DNA of 64,000 nucleotides. Origin: Thermoanaerobaculia bacterium (GTDB taxonomy: Bacteria > Acidobacteriota > Thermoanaerobaculia > Gp7-AA8). Within the stretch, counting starts at the first letter, position 1. Each line of letters begins with the position of its first letter. The notes below the pieces were generated by a model. It saw nothing but the letters and a program-made list of their open reading frames with translations. It did no database searches and was not told the DNA's origin. Where the stretch lies: NCBI GenBank assembly GCA_017883235.1, contig JADGNY010000002.1, positions 62,001 to 126,000 on the forward strand, given 5' to 3'. Positions 41,223-50,633 of the stretch are shown piece by piece. A program made the position numbers and the translations under genes.

Positions 41223-41648
41223 TCAGTGGACGTAGTCGGCGAGCAAGCTGACATGATCGCCGGCCGGAGTACCGGCTAACTTTCGGACGAGCTTCTCGTC
41301 GGCGGTGATGCAGAGAACGTTAAGACGCACTGCAAGAGCAACATACGAGGCATCGTACGCGCTCACGCCGGTTGCCATTGCGAGATCAATCGCGTCCCGG
41401 GCAAGGCTCTCGTTGGTGTACGTGATCAATGGTGATGCCACGATCTTCTCGATGATTTCGCTCGCATGTGCCGGCTGCATTTCTCCTCGTCTTACGAGCT
41501 TCCAGAGAATATTGGACGACTCCACAAATAGCAGATCGGGAGTAGCCAGCCGTACTCCCGGCGCGCGCAGCGCCAGCGCGGCGGCGAGATCCTCTTCCGG
41601 AACGTACCACTTGATGACTACGCTGGCATCGACGACCCAGAGCGTCAA
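41223..41648 (-). CDS. vapC: VapC-type PIN-domain toxin
   Basis: This 141-residue PIN nuclease starts at TTG 41648 inside the antitoxin stop (TTGA overlap). The acidic metal-binding residues appear in WVVDASVVIKWYVPEE, FVESSNILWKLV, GVSAYDASYVALAV and CITADEKLVRKL. VapC toxins cleave tRNA or rRNA until bound by their antitoxin. The coupled upstream gene encodes a ribbon-helix-helix protein, so the pair is complete. Confidence 0.87.
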   Translation of the reverse strand: MTLWVVDASVVIKWYVPEEDLAAALALRAPGVRLATPDLLFVESSNILWKLVRRGEMQPAHASEIIEKIVASPLITYTNESLARDAIDLAMATGVSAYDASYVALAVRLNVLCITADEKLVRKLAGTPAGDHVSLLADYVH

Positions 41649-41878
41649 CGATCCCGATCCTCTCGCAGTAGCGCGGTCGTATCGGAGAACTTCTGTCCGC
41701 TCCGGCGCAACTCCTCGAAGATTCGATCGGCGGCGGCCCAGGTTTCTTGCCAATCATCAGACGCGGCTTCCTGCAGAATCGTCTTCAACTCGGCTTGCAG
41801 CGAACGCTTGCTGTTGCTGGCGCGCTTCTTCAGCGCTTTGACCGTCTTCTCGTCGAGGTCACGTATCAGGACGTCCAC
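41645..41878 (-). CDS. vapB: FitA/VapB-like ribbon-helix-helix antitoxin
   Basis: This 77-residue protein begins with an RHH DNA-binding domain, VLIRDLDEKTVKALKKRA then SNSKRSLQAELKTILQEA, of the FitA/Arc type. The C-terminal 35 residues (WAAADRIFEELRRSGQKFSD) should wrap the toxin. The start is GTG, and a perfect palindrome abuts it (41879-41895), leaving no room for a Shine-Dalgarno sequence. The gene is coupled to vapC by a four-base overlap. Confidence 0.85.
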   Translation of the reverse strand: MDVLIRDLDEKTVKALKKRASNSKRSLQAELKTILQEAASDDWQETWAAADRIFEELRRSGQKFSDTTALLREDRDR

Positions 41879-41895
41879 GATATCAAAATGATATC
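41879..41895. promoter_or_regulatory. operator palindrome of the vapBC pair
   Basis: GATATC-AAAAT-GATATC is a perfect 6-bp inverted repeat that ends exactly at the vapB start codon. AT-rich in a GC-rich genome, it fits an RHH autoregulation site and possibly the -10 region of a leaderless transcript. Confidence 0.6.
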
Positions 41896-41910
41896 AGACA
41901 TCGACATCCC

Positions 41911-44900
41911 TCACGGCGGTGTTGACGGCGAGAGCTTGAATTGCAGGTCCTCGGGTGCCGAATCGCCGATCGTGATCTCTCGTTCTTCGCGTCCGAAGCC
42001 CGGTTTGTCGGCCGTGATTTGGTACGTACCGGCGGCGACGTTCTCGAGGACAAAGTTTCCTGAGGCGTCGGTCTGCGCGGTGCGGCCGCCGAACATCGGC
42101 TGGCCTGGTATCCAGAGCTCCACGTTCACCTCGCTCAGTGGCCGCGTATCGATCGCGCCGGTGACGCGTCCGCGCAGGGTCACGGTCTTGATGGTGATGT
42201 CGAACGTGTCCGATCCATGCACTTCGTACTGGGTGATGAACGGGAAGGCCAGCAGCGCCATATCCACCGTCCGCACGACATAGGTACCGTCGTCGAGGCC
42301 TCCCAGCTCATACCGGCCTTCCGCGTCGGCCGACGCACTGGCGCTGGTCTGACTTTTCCCGTCCCGAGGCACGAATATGACCTGCGCGTTGGCGACGGGA
42401 GCCCCATTTCGCGTGATCCGGCCGTGGATGACCGTGTTCGATTTGAAGTCGATTTCGACCTGCGCCGTGCCGCCGTCGAAATCGACGACCTTCGTCGCCG
42501 CCGACCTGGTCGATCCGCCGAACAGCACGCCGGTGCGCGCCCCAATGCGGACCGTGCCGGACGGCACTCCCTCGATTCTGAAGTTGCCTGCGCCGTCGAC
42601 CGGCGCCGTCACCGGGCCCCCAGGGCCGGCGACGCCGGCATAGATGGTTGTCTGTTCGAGCTCCTGCGCCGTCAGACCGCTGACGTGGCCGGTGATCACA
42701 CCACCGCTCTTCAGAATGATGCGCACCGGCCCCGACGAAGCGATGTCGATGTCGCGCAGCGTGCCCGGCGCGAAGCCCGTTTTCGTCGCCATGAACGTGT
42801 AGTTGCCGGGAGCGAGCCCTTCGATCGTAAAACCGCCGCCTGCATCCGTGCGGTTCTCACGGTTCCCGTCGGCGGACACCGCACGCACGGACGCGTCAGG
42901 GATCGGCACGCCGCCGTCAGTGACGACAAGGCCGGTTGCACGTATCCCGTTTGCAATCTGTACGTCCAGCCGCGCATCTTTGCCGGACACGATCGTTACG
43001 GTCTTCTGTTGTGGTTGATATCCGCTTCGCGAGAACGAGAACGTCTTCTCTCCCGGTTCCAGCGATTCGATCGTGTACTCGCCGTTCGCATCGGTCGTGG
43101 GGCTGTCTTCCACCATGTTGGTGGGCGGTGAACCGGCAGACTTCACAACACTTCGCACAGACACGCCGGCGAGGGCAGTGCCCTCCGGACCGGTGACACG
43201 GCCGGTCAGCTTCGCGCCGGTCTCGAGGCCCACCTCCACATCCGGCAGCGTCCTGCCGTCCTCCACTTCGATAGTCGGCGAGCGCGCCATGATGTAGCCC
43301 GGTGCGTTCACGACGACCTGTGTCGGGCCCGGCTTGACGCTCTCGAGCATGAACGTGCCGTCGTCGGTTGTGAACTGCTTCTGCATCGGCGGCATCGTCA
43401 TGCCGCCTCGCGGGGCCGTCACTCCCGCCAAAAACGACGTCACAGGCTGATGCGTCATCTTGTCGACGACGCGCCCGGGGATACGGCCACCTGGCGGAAG
43501 CTCGATGACGAAATTCCGAGCTGGGGCAGCGACGGGGCGCATCTCTGAGATGAATGCCTCCGGCTTGTTGATGATCAGCATCATTTGCCCCGGATTGAGG
43601 TCAGCGATGCGGAAACTCCCGTCTGAGCCGGTCATCGCCACTGCGAAGGTGTCCTGCGCCGCGGCGATGACGTTCACGCCTTCCACGCCTGCGCCGCCTC
43701 TCGTCACATGGCCGATGATCTCGACGCCCGGATCGAGCATCACCTCGACCGGCTTCGTCGCGGAGTCGACTTTGATGCCCCGCAACAACTTCGCCGAATA
43801 GTCTTCACCCTTGAAGGCGAGGTCGTACGTCCCTTCCTTGACTCGGGTCGTGAACGTGCCGTCGCTGCCGGTGCGGACGTTCTCGTTCCGTCCACCCTGC
43901 ATGGCCGACATGGTGAGGCGGCGGAGGCCAGCCATCGGATCTCCGGACGACTCGATCGGTTCGACGCCGACGCCGGACAGAGGCTTACGGTCTTTGTCGG
44001 TCACGCGCCCTGTGACTGCGAGGCCGAGCGGAATCGTGATGGTCACGCCGCTCTTCCGCTCGCCCGCGGCCAGCTTGAGAGACGGCGACTTGCCGGCCGG
44101 ATAGCCGCGTTTCACCGCATCGATCTGTAGCTCTGCATCGGTTTCCGCCTCGCTGAGGACGAAGTGGCCGTCGGGCGCGCTGTAGCCCTCGCTGACACCG
44201 CCTGCGCCCACGCTGAGGAACGAGGGCACGTTGTTGTCGCGTGTGGCCGCTCGCGCCGAAAGTTTCGCCGCCGAAACCGGCCGCTTTTCGTCATCAATGA
44301 CCGAGCCGGTGATGCAGCCATGGGCCGTCGCGAGGAGGTCTTTCTGAACCGCGTCGGCGCCCTTCACGTTCACCGCCTGCGCGCCGGTGATGCCGTAGCC
44401 CGGCCGTGACGCCCGCACGTCGTAAGTTCCGCCGGCGATCGGCCTGAGTGTGAAGTTTCCCTTCCCGTCGGTGATGGCATCGAGTGTCACCCCGCCAAAA
44501 CGGCCCGGTGCAATCGCCACGCGTGCGCCCACTACCGGCAGTTTCGACTTCACGTCGCGCACGTTGCCGCTGATCAGCGCCCCATTGGCCAGCTTCAGCG
44601 TCAGTGCCCCTCCGCTCGCACGCACTCGCCGAGCGATCCGGTTGCCGCTACGGGCCTCGACCGTGATCCACTCCTTCCGCGCGTGCGCGATCGTGAACGT
44701 GCCATCGGCCCCCGATTTGCCGGCAGGCCAGCCGTCGAGGAAGATCGGCACATCGCCGGCGGGGGTCTGCCCGTCGTCGCTCACCACACGGCCGCTGATG
44801 GCGACACCCGCGATCATTGTGAAGCTCGCACTTTTCTTCGCCCCGAAGGGCAGGATCGGTTCGTCGACCAATGCAAAATCGGGATGAAGCACGAGGATCT

Positions 44901-45396
44901 CAGAGACCCATTTCGATGGGTCGGGGGCGCTGTAGTGGCCGTCAGCATCGGTTTTGGTCGTGTACTCGGCGGCACCGAGGACCACCACCGTCGCATTCGC
45001 GAGCGGCTTGCCATTCGCCGTGATCGTCCCGCGCACGGCTGGTGCCTGCGTCATCAGCATCGCGCCCGCATCTTCGTCCGCGGCGAACCAGCCTGCCAGC
45101 GGAGCGTAGCCAGCCGCTTCGACGCGGATGTCGGCGACCGGCTGTTCCTTCGGCACGTCGATGCTGAACCGGCCATTGGAGTCGGTCGAGACCGTCGTAA
45201 GCGGCGTTCGTTGCGGTTCCGCACCCAGGAGGCGGGACCGCTGCGCCGCGATCAGCTCCGGTGCGAAGAGCGATACCTTCGCTCCGGGGAGCGGCTTTCC
45301 GTCGATGTTGATGACGGTTCCGATGACGGCCGCGTGCAGCGGCGCAACGAACGACAGCACGAACAACACCCGGGGAAACAGGCGAATCGCGCGCAT
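41911..45396 (-). CDS. giant carboxypeptidase-regulatory-repeat protein (shorter paralogue)
   Basis: This 1161-residue exported protein starts with a signal peptide (LFPRVLFVLSFVAPLHA). It consists of about twelve carboxypeptidase regulatory-like (CarboxypepD_reg) beta-sandwich repeats, each beginning with a VTGRVTDKDRKPLSGVGV- or ISGRVVSDDGQTPAGDV-like strand. A typical interior is GSFRIADLNPGQMMLII. It is a close paralogue of the next upstream gene, colinear over its full length, but ends at FKLSPSTPP and so lacks about 150 C-terminal residues of the other. It is probably a surface or periplasmic binding scaffold. No enzyme domain is visible. Confidence 0.85.
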   Translation of the reverse strand: MRAIRLFPRVLFVLSFVAPLHAAVIGTVINIDGKPLPGAKVSLFAPELIAAQRSRLLGAEPQRTPLTTVSTDSNGRFSIDVPKEQPVADIRVEAAGYAPLAGWFAADEDAGAMLMTQAPAVRGTITANGKPLANATVVVLGAAEYTTKTDADGHYSAPDPSKWVSEILVLHPDFALVDEPILPFGAKKSASFTMIAGVAISGRVVSDDGQTPAGDVPIFLDGWPAGKSGADGTFTIAHARKEWITVEARSGNRIARRVRASGGALTLKLANGALISGNVRDVKSKLPVVGARVAIAPGRFGGVTLDAITDGKGNFTLRPIAGGTYDVRASRPGYGITGAQAVNVKGADAVQKDLLATAHGCITGSVIDDEKRPVSAAKLSARAATRDNNVPSFLSVGAGGVSEGYSAPDGHFVLSEAETDAELQIDAVKRGYPAGKSPSLKLAAGERKSGVTITIPLGLAVTGRVTDKDRKPLSGVGVEPIESSGDPMAGLRRLTMSAMQGGRNENVRTGSDGTFTTRVKEGTYDLAFKGEDYSAKLLRGIKVDSATKPVEVMLDPGVEIIGHVTRGGAGVEGVNVIAAAQDTFAVAMTGSDGSFRIADLNPGQMMLIINKPEAFISEMRPVAAPARNFVIELPPGGRIPGRVVDKMTHQPVTSFLAGVTAPRGGMTMPPMQKQFTTDDGTFMLESVKPGPTQVVVNAPGYIMARSPTIEVEDGRTLPDVEVGLETGAKLTGRVTGPEGTALAGVSVRSVVKSAGSPPTNMVEDSPTTDANGEYTIESLEPGEKTFSFSRSGYQPQQKTVTIVSGKDARLDVQIANGIRATGLVVTDGGVPIPDASVRAVSADGNRENRTDAGGGFTIEGLAPGNYTFMATKTGFAPGTLRDIDIASSGPVRIILKSGGVITGHVSGLTAQELEQTTIYAGVAGPGGPVTAPVDGAGNFRIEGVPSGTVRIGARTGVLFGGSTRSAATKVVDFDGGTAQVEIDFKSNTVIHGRITRNGAPVANAQVIFVPRDGKSQTSASASADAEGRYELGGLDDGTYVVRTVDMALLAFPFITQYEVHGSDTFDITIKTVTLRGRVTGAIDTRPLSEVNVELWIPGQPMFGGRTAQTDASGNFVLENVAAGTYQITADKPGFGREEREITIGDSAPEDLQFKLSPSTPP

Positions 45397-45438
45397 GGCT
45401 TCCTCCCCGCGATCGACGATCCATCCGTCGTTACGCTA

Positions 45439-45480
45439 AGAATGCCGATGCCGCCAGCAATGGCGATGCATCGGCATTCT
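45439..45480. terminator. hairpin between the two repeat-protein paralogues
   Basis: A 13-bp inverted repeat AGAATGCCGATGC/GCATCGGCATTCT with a 16-base interior lies downstream of the longer paralogue and upstream of the shorter one. It is probably a transcription terminator. Confidence 0.6.
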
Positions 45481-45514
45481 CTTAGAGAGGCCCGATCGGC
45501 TCAGATTCTCAGAT

Positions 45515-48500
45515 TCACACGTTGATATTGCTCTGCTGCCCGTCCAGCACGTCGATCTCCACCGTCTTCGTCACGCGGCCGCTGCTCTTGTCGATGACTT
45601 CCAGCCGGTAGTGGCCGGCGGTGACGTTGTTCAGCGGTGTGGTTCCGGGAGGGAGAGAAAAAACGCCTTGTGAAATTGGATTCATCCCATACGGGACGCC
45701 GGACGAATCGATCAGCCTGGCGCTACGTGGCGTTGAGTCCGTCGAATGGAGGACGATCGAGCCGCCCGGCGAGAAGCGAACCATCTGCTGCGACGGCGAC
45801 GCCATCGAAATTGTCTGCGGCGCGTAGTTCCGCGCCGTGACCGTGACGCCGTAGACGCCCGGTGCCAGAGCCAGCTTGACCACCTCACTGCTGCCGCCGA
45901 AGAAGCCCTGCTGGGGCGGGACCTCATTGCCTTGCGAGTCGAGCACGCGAAGAACGTTTACGGTGAGGGCCGTGTTGTCGCGCGTGTCGACCGCGCGAAT
46001 GGTGATGCCGTCGCCCGGCGAGAGCTGAAACTGCACATCGTCGGGTACCGAATCACTGATGGTGATCGTCCGCGCGTCATGCCCGTAGCCGGTCTTGTCC
46101 GCGGTGATCTGGTAGTTCCCGGACGGCACATTGTCGATGGTGAAGTTTCCCGCGGGATCGGTCACGGCGGTACGGTTGCCGATGAACGATTGCCCCGGGG
46201 CCTGAAGCTGCACGTTCGCCTCATTCAGAGGATGCGAATCGCCGGCGTCGATGACGTGGCCGCGCAGGGTCACCGTCTTCATGGTGATGTCGAACGTATT
46301 CGAGCCATGGACTTCGTACTGCGTGGTGAACGGGCTCATGCTGGCCATGTCCACGACCTGCACCGTATAGGTGCCATCATCCAGGCCGTTCAACGAATAA
46401 CGTCCGTCGGAGTCAGCGGATCCACTCGCGGGGGTCTGGCTGCTGCCTCCGCGCGGGATGAACATCAACCTCGCGCTCGCGACCGGAGTGCCGTTGCGTG
46501 TGACACGGCCGCTGATGACCGTGCTCGATTTAAACTCGATGTCCACCTGCGCCGTTCCGCCGGCTTCGAGCTCAACCGTCTTTGGGGGTGCCGTTTTGAT
46601 CGACCCGCCGAACATCGCACCGGTAACCGCCGATACGCGGACGGTGCCGGACGGAGCCCCGTCGATGCGGAAGTTGCCGGCGGCATCGACGGCAGACGAG
46701 GCCGCGCCACCGCCTCCGAACGGCCCGCCGCCGCCACTTCCGGCGACGCTGGCGGAAATCGTGGCCTGCTCGAGCTCCGGCGCGGTCAGGCCGTTGACGT
46801 GGCCGGTGATGACGCCGCCGCCCGTCAGAATGACGCGCACCGGTCCCGATGTGGCGATGTCGATGTCGCGCAGAGTGCCCGGTGCGAAACCGGCTTTCCC
46901 CGCCGTGAATGTGTAGTGACCGGGAGCGAGACCTTCGAAGGCGAAGGCCCCGTTGGCGTCGGTGCGTGCATCGCGGCCGCCGTCCATCTCGGCGGCGGAG
47001 ACCGCGCGCACCGATGCATCCGGAATCGGCGCGCCGCCGTCGGTGACGACGAAGCCGGCGGCCCGCATCCCGCTCGAGAGCTGCACGTCGAGACGCGCGT
47101 CTTTGCCGCCCGTGATCGTCACCGTCTGCTGCTGGGCGACGTACCCGCTCCTGGAGAACGTGAACGTCTTCTCGCCGGCCTCGAGCGAATCGAACGAGTA
47201 CTCGCCGCTCGGGTCGGTCGTCGCGCTGCTGTCGGTCGCGTCGAAGCGCATCACACGCCCGCCGCCCCCGGCCATTGGATTGCTGCTCACCGCCACGCCC
47301 GCCAGCGGGGTGCCGCTCGCATCGGTAACGCGGCCGGTCAGCTTCGATCCGCTCTCGACGTCGACCTCCACGTCAGGCGCCGTCTTGCCGTCCTCGACCT
47401 CGATGTTCGGCACGCGCGCCGTCGTGTAACCGGGTGCGTTCACGACGACCTGCGTCGTGCCCGGCTTGATGCCGTCCAGGACGAAGGAGCCGTCGTCACT
47501 CGTGAACTGCTTCTGCATCGGCGGCATCATCACCACCATGCCCCCGCCGCCGCGGGAAGTAGTCACGCCTGCCTGAAATGATGTCACCGGCTGGTGCGAG
47601 CTCTTGTCCAGCACGTGTCCGGTGATCCGGCCGCCGGGAGGGAGATCGATGAGAACGTCGCGCGCGGGGGCGGTGACCGAGCGCATTTCCTGGATGAACG
47701 AGTCCTGTTTGGTGGCGTTCAGCATCATCTGGCCGGGGGTGAGATCGGTGATGGTGAACGAGCCGTCGCTCGACGTCACCGCCGAGGCCATGCCGTCCTG
47801 CGAGATGCTGCGGACGCTCACTCCCTCCACGCCCGCCCCTGCGCGCGTGACGCGGCCGCTGATCTCGACGCCGGGAGCGAGCATGACCTCCAGCGGCTTC
47901 GTGTTCGCGTCGACTTTCGTGCCGCGCACCGTCTTGGCCGAGTAGCCTTCGCGTTTGAAGGCCAGGTCGTACGTCCCCTCCTTGACGCGGATCAGGAACG
48001 TGCCGTCGCTGCCGGTTCGGACGGCTTCGTCGTTGCGGTTGCCCATATTCGACAGGACCATCCGGCGCATGCCGCCCATGGCGTCGTTGGACGATTCGAT
48101 CGCCTCGACACCGACGCCGGACAGCGGCTTGTGGTCCTTGTCGGAGACCTTGCCCGTAATGGCCACGCCGCGCGGAATGGTGATCGTCAGGCCGGTCTTC
48201 CGCTCCCCCGCGGCCAGCTTGAGGGAAGGCGACTTCGCCACCGGATAGCCGCGCTTCACCGCATCCACCTGCAGGTCGGCCTCGGTTTCCACGTTGCGGA
48301 GGACGAAATGGCCGTCAGGCGCGCTGTAGCCGTCGCTGCCGGCACCCCCTCGCATCATCATTGCGAACATGTCGTTGTTGCGCGAAGCCGGACGCGTATT
48401 CAAATGCGCCGCCGCCACCGGCCGCTTGTCCTCGTCGATCACCGACCCGCTGATGCGTCCGCGCGCGGTGGCGTAGAGCGTTTTCTGGACGGCATCGGCC

Positions 48501-49549
48501 GCTTTCAGATGTACCGCCTGCATGCCGCTGATGCCGTAGCCTGGCCGGGTCGGCCGGATCTCGTAGGTGCCCGCGGCCACTCCCGTGATGGTGAAGTTTC
48601 CTTTGGCGTCGGAGATGGCATCGACCGAGGCGTCGCGGGCGCCGAAACGTCCCGTGGGGCCGAGGGAGACGCGCGCACCGGCAACCGGCAGTTGCGACTT
48701 CACATCGCGGACGTTGCCGCTGACGGTCGCGCTCTTGCCCAGCTTCAGCGTGGCCACGGCTGCCGTCCGTGCGCGCTGCGCCACCCGGGTGTCTTTGCGT
48801 GCCACGACCGTCTCCCAATCTTTGGGAGCATGGGCGATGGTGAAGGTTCCATCGGCCGCCGATTTGCCGGCCGGCCAGCCGTCGAGAGAGAGCTGCGCGT
48901 CGGCGAGGGGCGTCTGGCCGTCTTCCGCGACCACGCGGCCCTTGATGGCCACGCCGGCGGTCATCGAAAAGTCGGGCCCCTTCTTGGACCCGGCGGGGCC
49001 GAGCAACTCTTCGACCATGGCGAAGTCGGGATGAAGAACGACGACGCGAAAGGCCCACTTCGAGGGATCGGGGGCCGTGTAGTGACCGTCGGCGTCCGTC
49101 GTGGTCGTGTACTCCGCGCCGCCGAGGATAATCACGGTGGCGTTCGCGACCGGCTTCCCGTTTGCGCTGATCGTCCCGCGGACGGAGGGCGCCTGTGTCA
49201 GCAGCATGGCCCCGGCGTCGTCATCGGCGGCGACGAGACGGATGGCGGAGGGGGCGTATCCGGCGGCATCGACGCGCACGTCGACGACGGTCTGATCCTT
49301 GGGGACGTCGAAGGAGAACTTGCCGCCGGAGTCGGTGGCCATCGTCGCCAGCGGCTTCCGCTGCGGCTCGGCCGAGAGGAGGCGCGGCCCCTGTGCCGCG
49401 ATCAGCTCCGGCGCGAAAAGCGACACCTTGGCACCGGTGACCGGCTTCCCGTCGATGTTGATCACGGTACCGGTGACGGCCGCGCGCAGCGGCGCAATCA
49501 GCGGCGACATTACGAACAATACACACAGCAGGCGACGGAATGCGCGCAT
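45515..49549 (-). CDS. giant carboxypeptidase-regulatory-repeat protein (longer paralogue)
   Basis: The start is set at MRAFRRLLCVLFVMSPLIAP, a signal peptide behind GGAGGACTCC, giving 1344 residues; the frame upstream is open but not protein-like. It has the same chain of CarboxypepD_reg repeats as its neighbour (GTVINIDGKPVTGAKVSLFA; ISGRVTRAGAGVEGVSV; GSFTITDLTPGQMML), plus a distinct C-terminal domain of about 150 residues (GDGITIRAVDTRDNTAL ... VDVLDGQQSNINV-like end). Such proteins form extended surface rods or outer-membrane-associated scaffolds. The two genes arose by tandem duplication and have since diverged. Confidence 0.87.
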   Translation of the reverse strand: MRAFRRLLCVLFVMSPLIAPLRAAVTGTVINIDGKPVTGAKVSLFAPELIAAQGPRLLSAEPQRKPLATMATDSGGKFSFDVPKDQTVVDVRVDAAGYAPSAIRLVAADDDAGAMLLTQAPSVRGTISANGKPVANATVIILGGAEYTTTTDADGHYTAPDPSKWAFRVVVLHPDFAMVEELLGPAGSKKGPDFSMTAGVAIKGRVVAEDGQTPLADAQLSLDGWPAGKSAADGTFTIAHAPKDWETVVARKDTRVAQRARTAAVATLKLGKSATVSGNVRDVKSQLPVAGARVSLGPTGRFGARDASVDAISDAKGNFTITGVAAGTYEIRPTRPGYGISGMQAVHLKAADAVQKTLYATARGRISGSVIDEDKRPVAAAHLNTRPASRNNDMFAMMMRGGAGSDGYSAPDGHFVLRNVETEADLQVDAVKRGYPVAKSPSLKLAAGERKTGLTITIPRGVAITGKVSDKDHKPLSGVGVEAIESSNDAMGGMRRMVLSNMGNRNDEAVRTGSDGTFLIRVKEGTYDLAFKREGYSAKTVRGTKVDANTKPLEVMLAPGVEISGRVTRAGAGVEGVSVRSISQDGMASAVTSSDGSFTITDLTPGQMMLNATKQDSFIQEMRSVTAPARDVLIDLPPGGRITGHVLDKSSHQPVTSFQAGVTTSRGGGGMVVMMPPMQKQFTSDDGSFVLDGIKPGTTQVVVNAPGYTTARVPNIEVEDGKTAPDVEVDVESGSKLTGRVTDASGTPLAGVAVSSNPMAGGGGRVMRFDATDSSATTDPSGEYSFDSLEAGEKTFTFSRSGYVAQQQTVTITGGKDARLDVQLSSGMRAAGFVVTDGGAPIPDASVRAVSAAEMDGGRDARTDANGAFAFEGLAPGHYTFTAGKAGFAPGTLRDIDIATSGPVRVILTGGGVITGHVNGLTAPELEQATISASVAGSGGGGPFGGGGAASSAVDAAGNFRIDGAPSGTVRVSAVTGAMFGGSIKTAPPKTVELEAGGTAQVDIEFKSSTVISGRVTRNGTPVASARLMFIPRGGSSQTPASGSADSDGRYSLNGLDDGTYTVQVVDMASMSPFTTQYEVHGSNTFDITMKTVTLRGHVIDAGDSHPLNEANVQLQAPGQSFIGNRTAVTDPAGNFTIDNVPSGNYQITADKTGYGHDARTITISDSVPDDVQFQLSPGDGITIRAVDTRDNTALTVNVLRVLDSQGNEVPPQQGFFGGSSEVVKLALAPGVYGVTVTARNYAPQTISMASPSQQMVRFSPGGSIVLHSTDSTPRSARLIDSSGVPYGMNPISQGVFSLPPGTTPLNNVTAGHYRLEVIDKSSGRVTKTVEIDVLDGQQSNINV

Positions 49550-49627
49550 GGAGTCCTCCCGACGACGTACGAATGTACGACCTTTAGACGAAGAATGCTG
49601 AACCGGGTTTCGACGTTTGAGCCGGAC

Positions 49628-50476
49628 ATGCCCAGAATGCCGGTGCGAGGGGAGCTGCTCCGGCAGCGCCTGGACGCCCTCGTGGCCACGTTCGACGTCT
49701 CGACCATCGAGCCCGATCCGCTCCAACTCGTCCTCCGATACGGCGATCCGCGGGACCAGGAAGTGGCCGGTATCCTCGCCGCCGCCTTCGCCTACGGCCG
49801 CGCCGACATCGTCGTCGCCAACGCCGGTCGGGTGCTCGACCGTATGGCTCCCTCCCCCTATCTCTATCTGACGTCGTTCGTTCCCGCGGAAGGCAGACGG
49901 AGATTTGCCGGCTTCACCCACCGCTTCCACAAGACCCCGGAACTGGTGGCCCTGCTGGCCTGCCTCGCTGCCGCTATCCGCACGCACGGCACGCTCGGTG
50001 ATCTCTTCCGCGTCTGCTACGACGACGCCGACAAGGACATCGGCCCCTCCCTGACCCGCTTCGTCGCCGCCCTGATCGGCAAGCGCCGCACGAAGGCGCT
50101 CGACTATCTCCTCACCTCTCCCGCAAACGGCTCCGCCTGCAAACGGATGAACCTCTTCCTCCGCTGGATGGTCCGCACCACCCCCCCCGACCTCGGCATC
50201 TGGCCCTTCGTCGACCCGTCAAAGCTCGTGATGCCGGTCGACACCCACGTCCACCGCATCGCCACGTTCCTCGGCCTGAACAACCGCAAATCTGCCGACT
50301 GGAAAGCCGCCCGGGCCCTGACCAACCGCCTCGCCAAGTTCGACCCCGCCGACCCCGTCCGCTACGACTTCGCCATCTGCCGGCTGGGGATACTCGATCT
50401 CTGCAGCAGGAGACGGAGGAAGGAGAACTGCGACGTGTGTTTGCTGAGGGATGTGTGCCGGTTTCCGGTGAGGTGA
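49628..50476 (+). CDS. TIGR02757/DUF2400 family protein
   Basis: This 282-residue protein matches the TIGR02757 family: DPLQLVLRYGDPRDQEVAG, AAAFAYGRADIVVANAG, KRMNLFLRWMVR, PVDTHVHRIATFLGL and a C-terminal four-Cys cluster (CSRRRRKENCDVCLLRDVC) like that of endonuclease III iron-sulfur proteins. The helix-hairpin-helix resemblance suggests a DNA-glycosylase-related fold, but no activity is established. The start could also be ATG 49637 or ATG 49595. The gene is divergent from the giant repeat protein. Confidence 0.85.
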   Translation: MPRMPVRGELLRQRLDALVATFDVSTIEPDPLQLVLRYGDPRDQEVAGILAAAFAYGRADIVVANAGRVLDRMAPSPYLYLTSFVPAEGRRRFAGFTHRFHKTPELVALLACLAAAIRTHGTLGDLFRVCYDDADKDIGPSLTRFVAALIGKRRTKALDYLLTSPANGSACKRMNLFLRWMVRTTPPDLGIWPFVDPSKLVMPVDTHVHRIATFLGLNNRKSADWKAARALTNRLAKFDPADPVRYDFAICRLGILDLCSRRRRKENCDVCLLRDVCRFPVR

Positions 50477-50500
50477 AGACGATTCGTTTTACGCCGAGAG

Positions 50501-50611
50501 CTTTTAACCACAGAGGCACAGAGGACACAGAGAAAGACCTCTGTGATCTCTGTGTCTCTGTGGTTAAAAGGTTTTTGAAATGCGCGGGCGCGCCTTCGGA
50601 CGCGCCCGCGC
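50501..50611. terminator. two stacked hairpins at a convergent junction
   Basis: CTTTTAACCACAGAG (50501-50515) pairs with CTCTGTGGTTAAAAG (50556-50570), followed by GTTTTTG. Then GCGCGGGCGCG/CGCGCCCGCGC (50582-50611) forms an 11-bp stem. The first belongs to the widespread ACCACAGAG-type genomic repeat. Together they separate two convergent genes. Confidence 0.7.
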
Positions 50612-50633
50612 GGGGCTTACTATACGAAACCGA

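Noticed and set aside
50437-50580. Short protein reading NHRGTEDTEKDL
   Set aside because: This is the well-known spurious translation of a palindromic repeat; it is listed as a hairpin instead.
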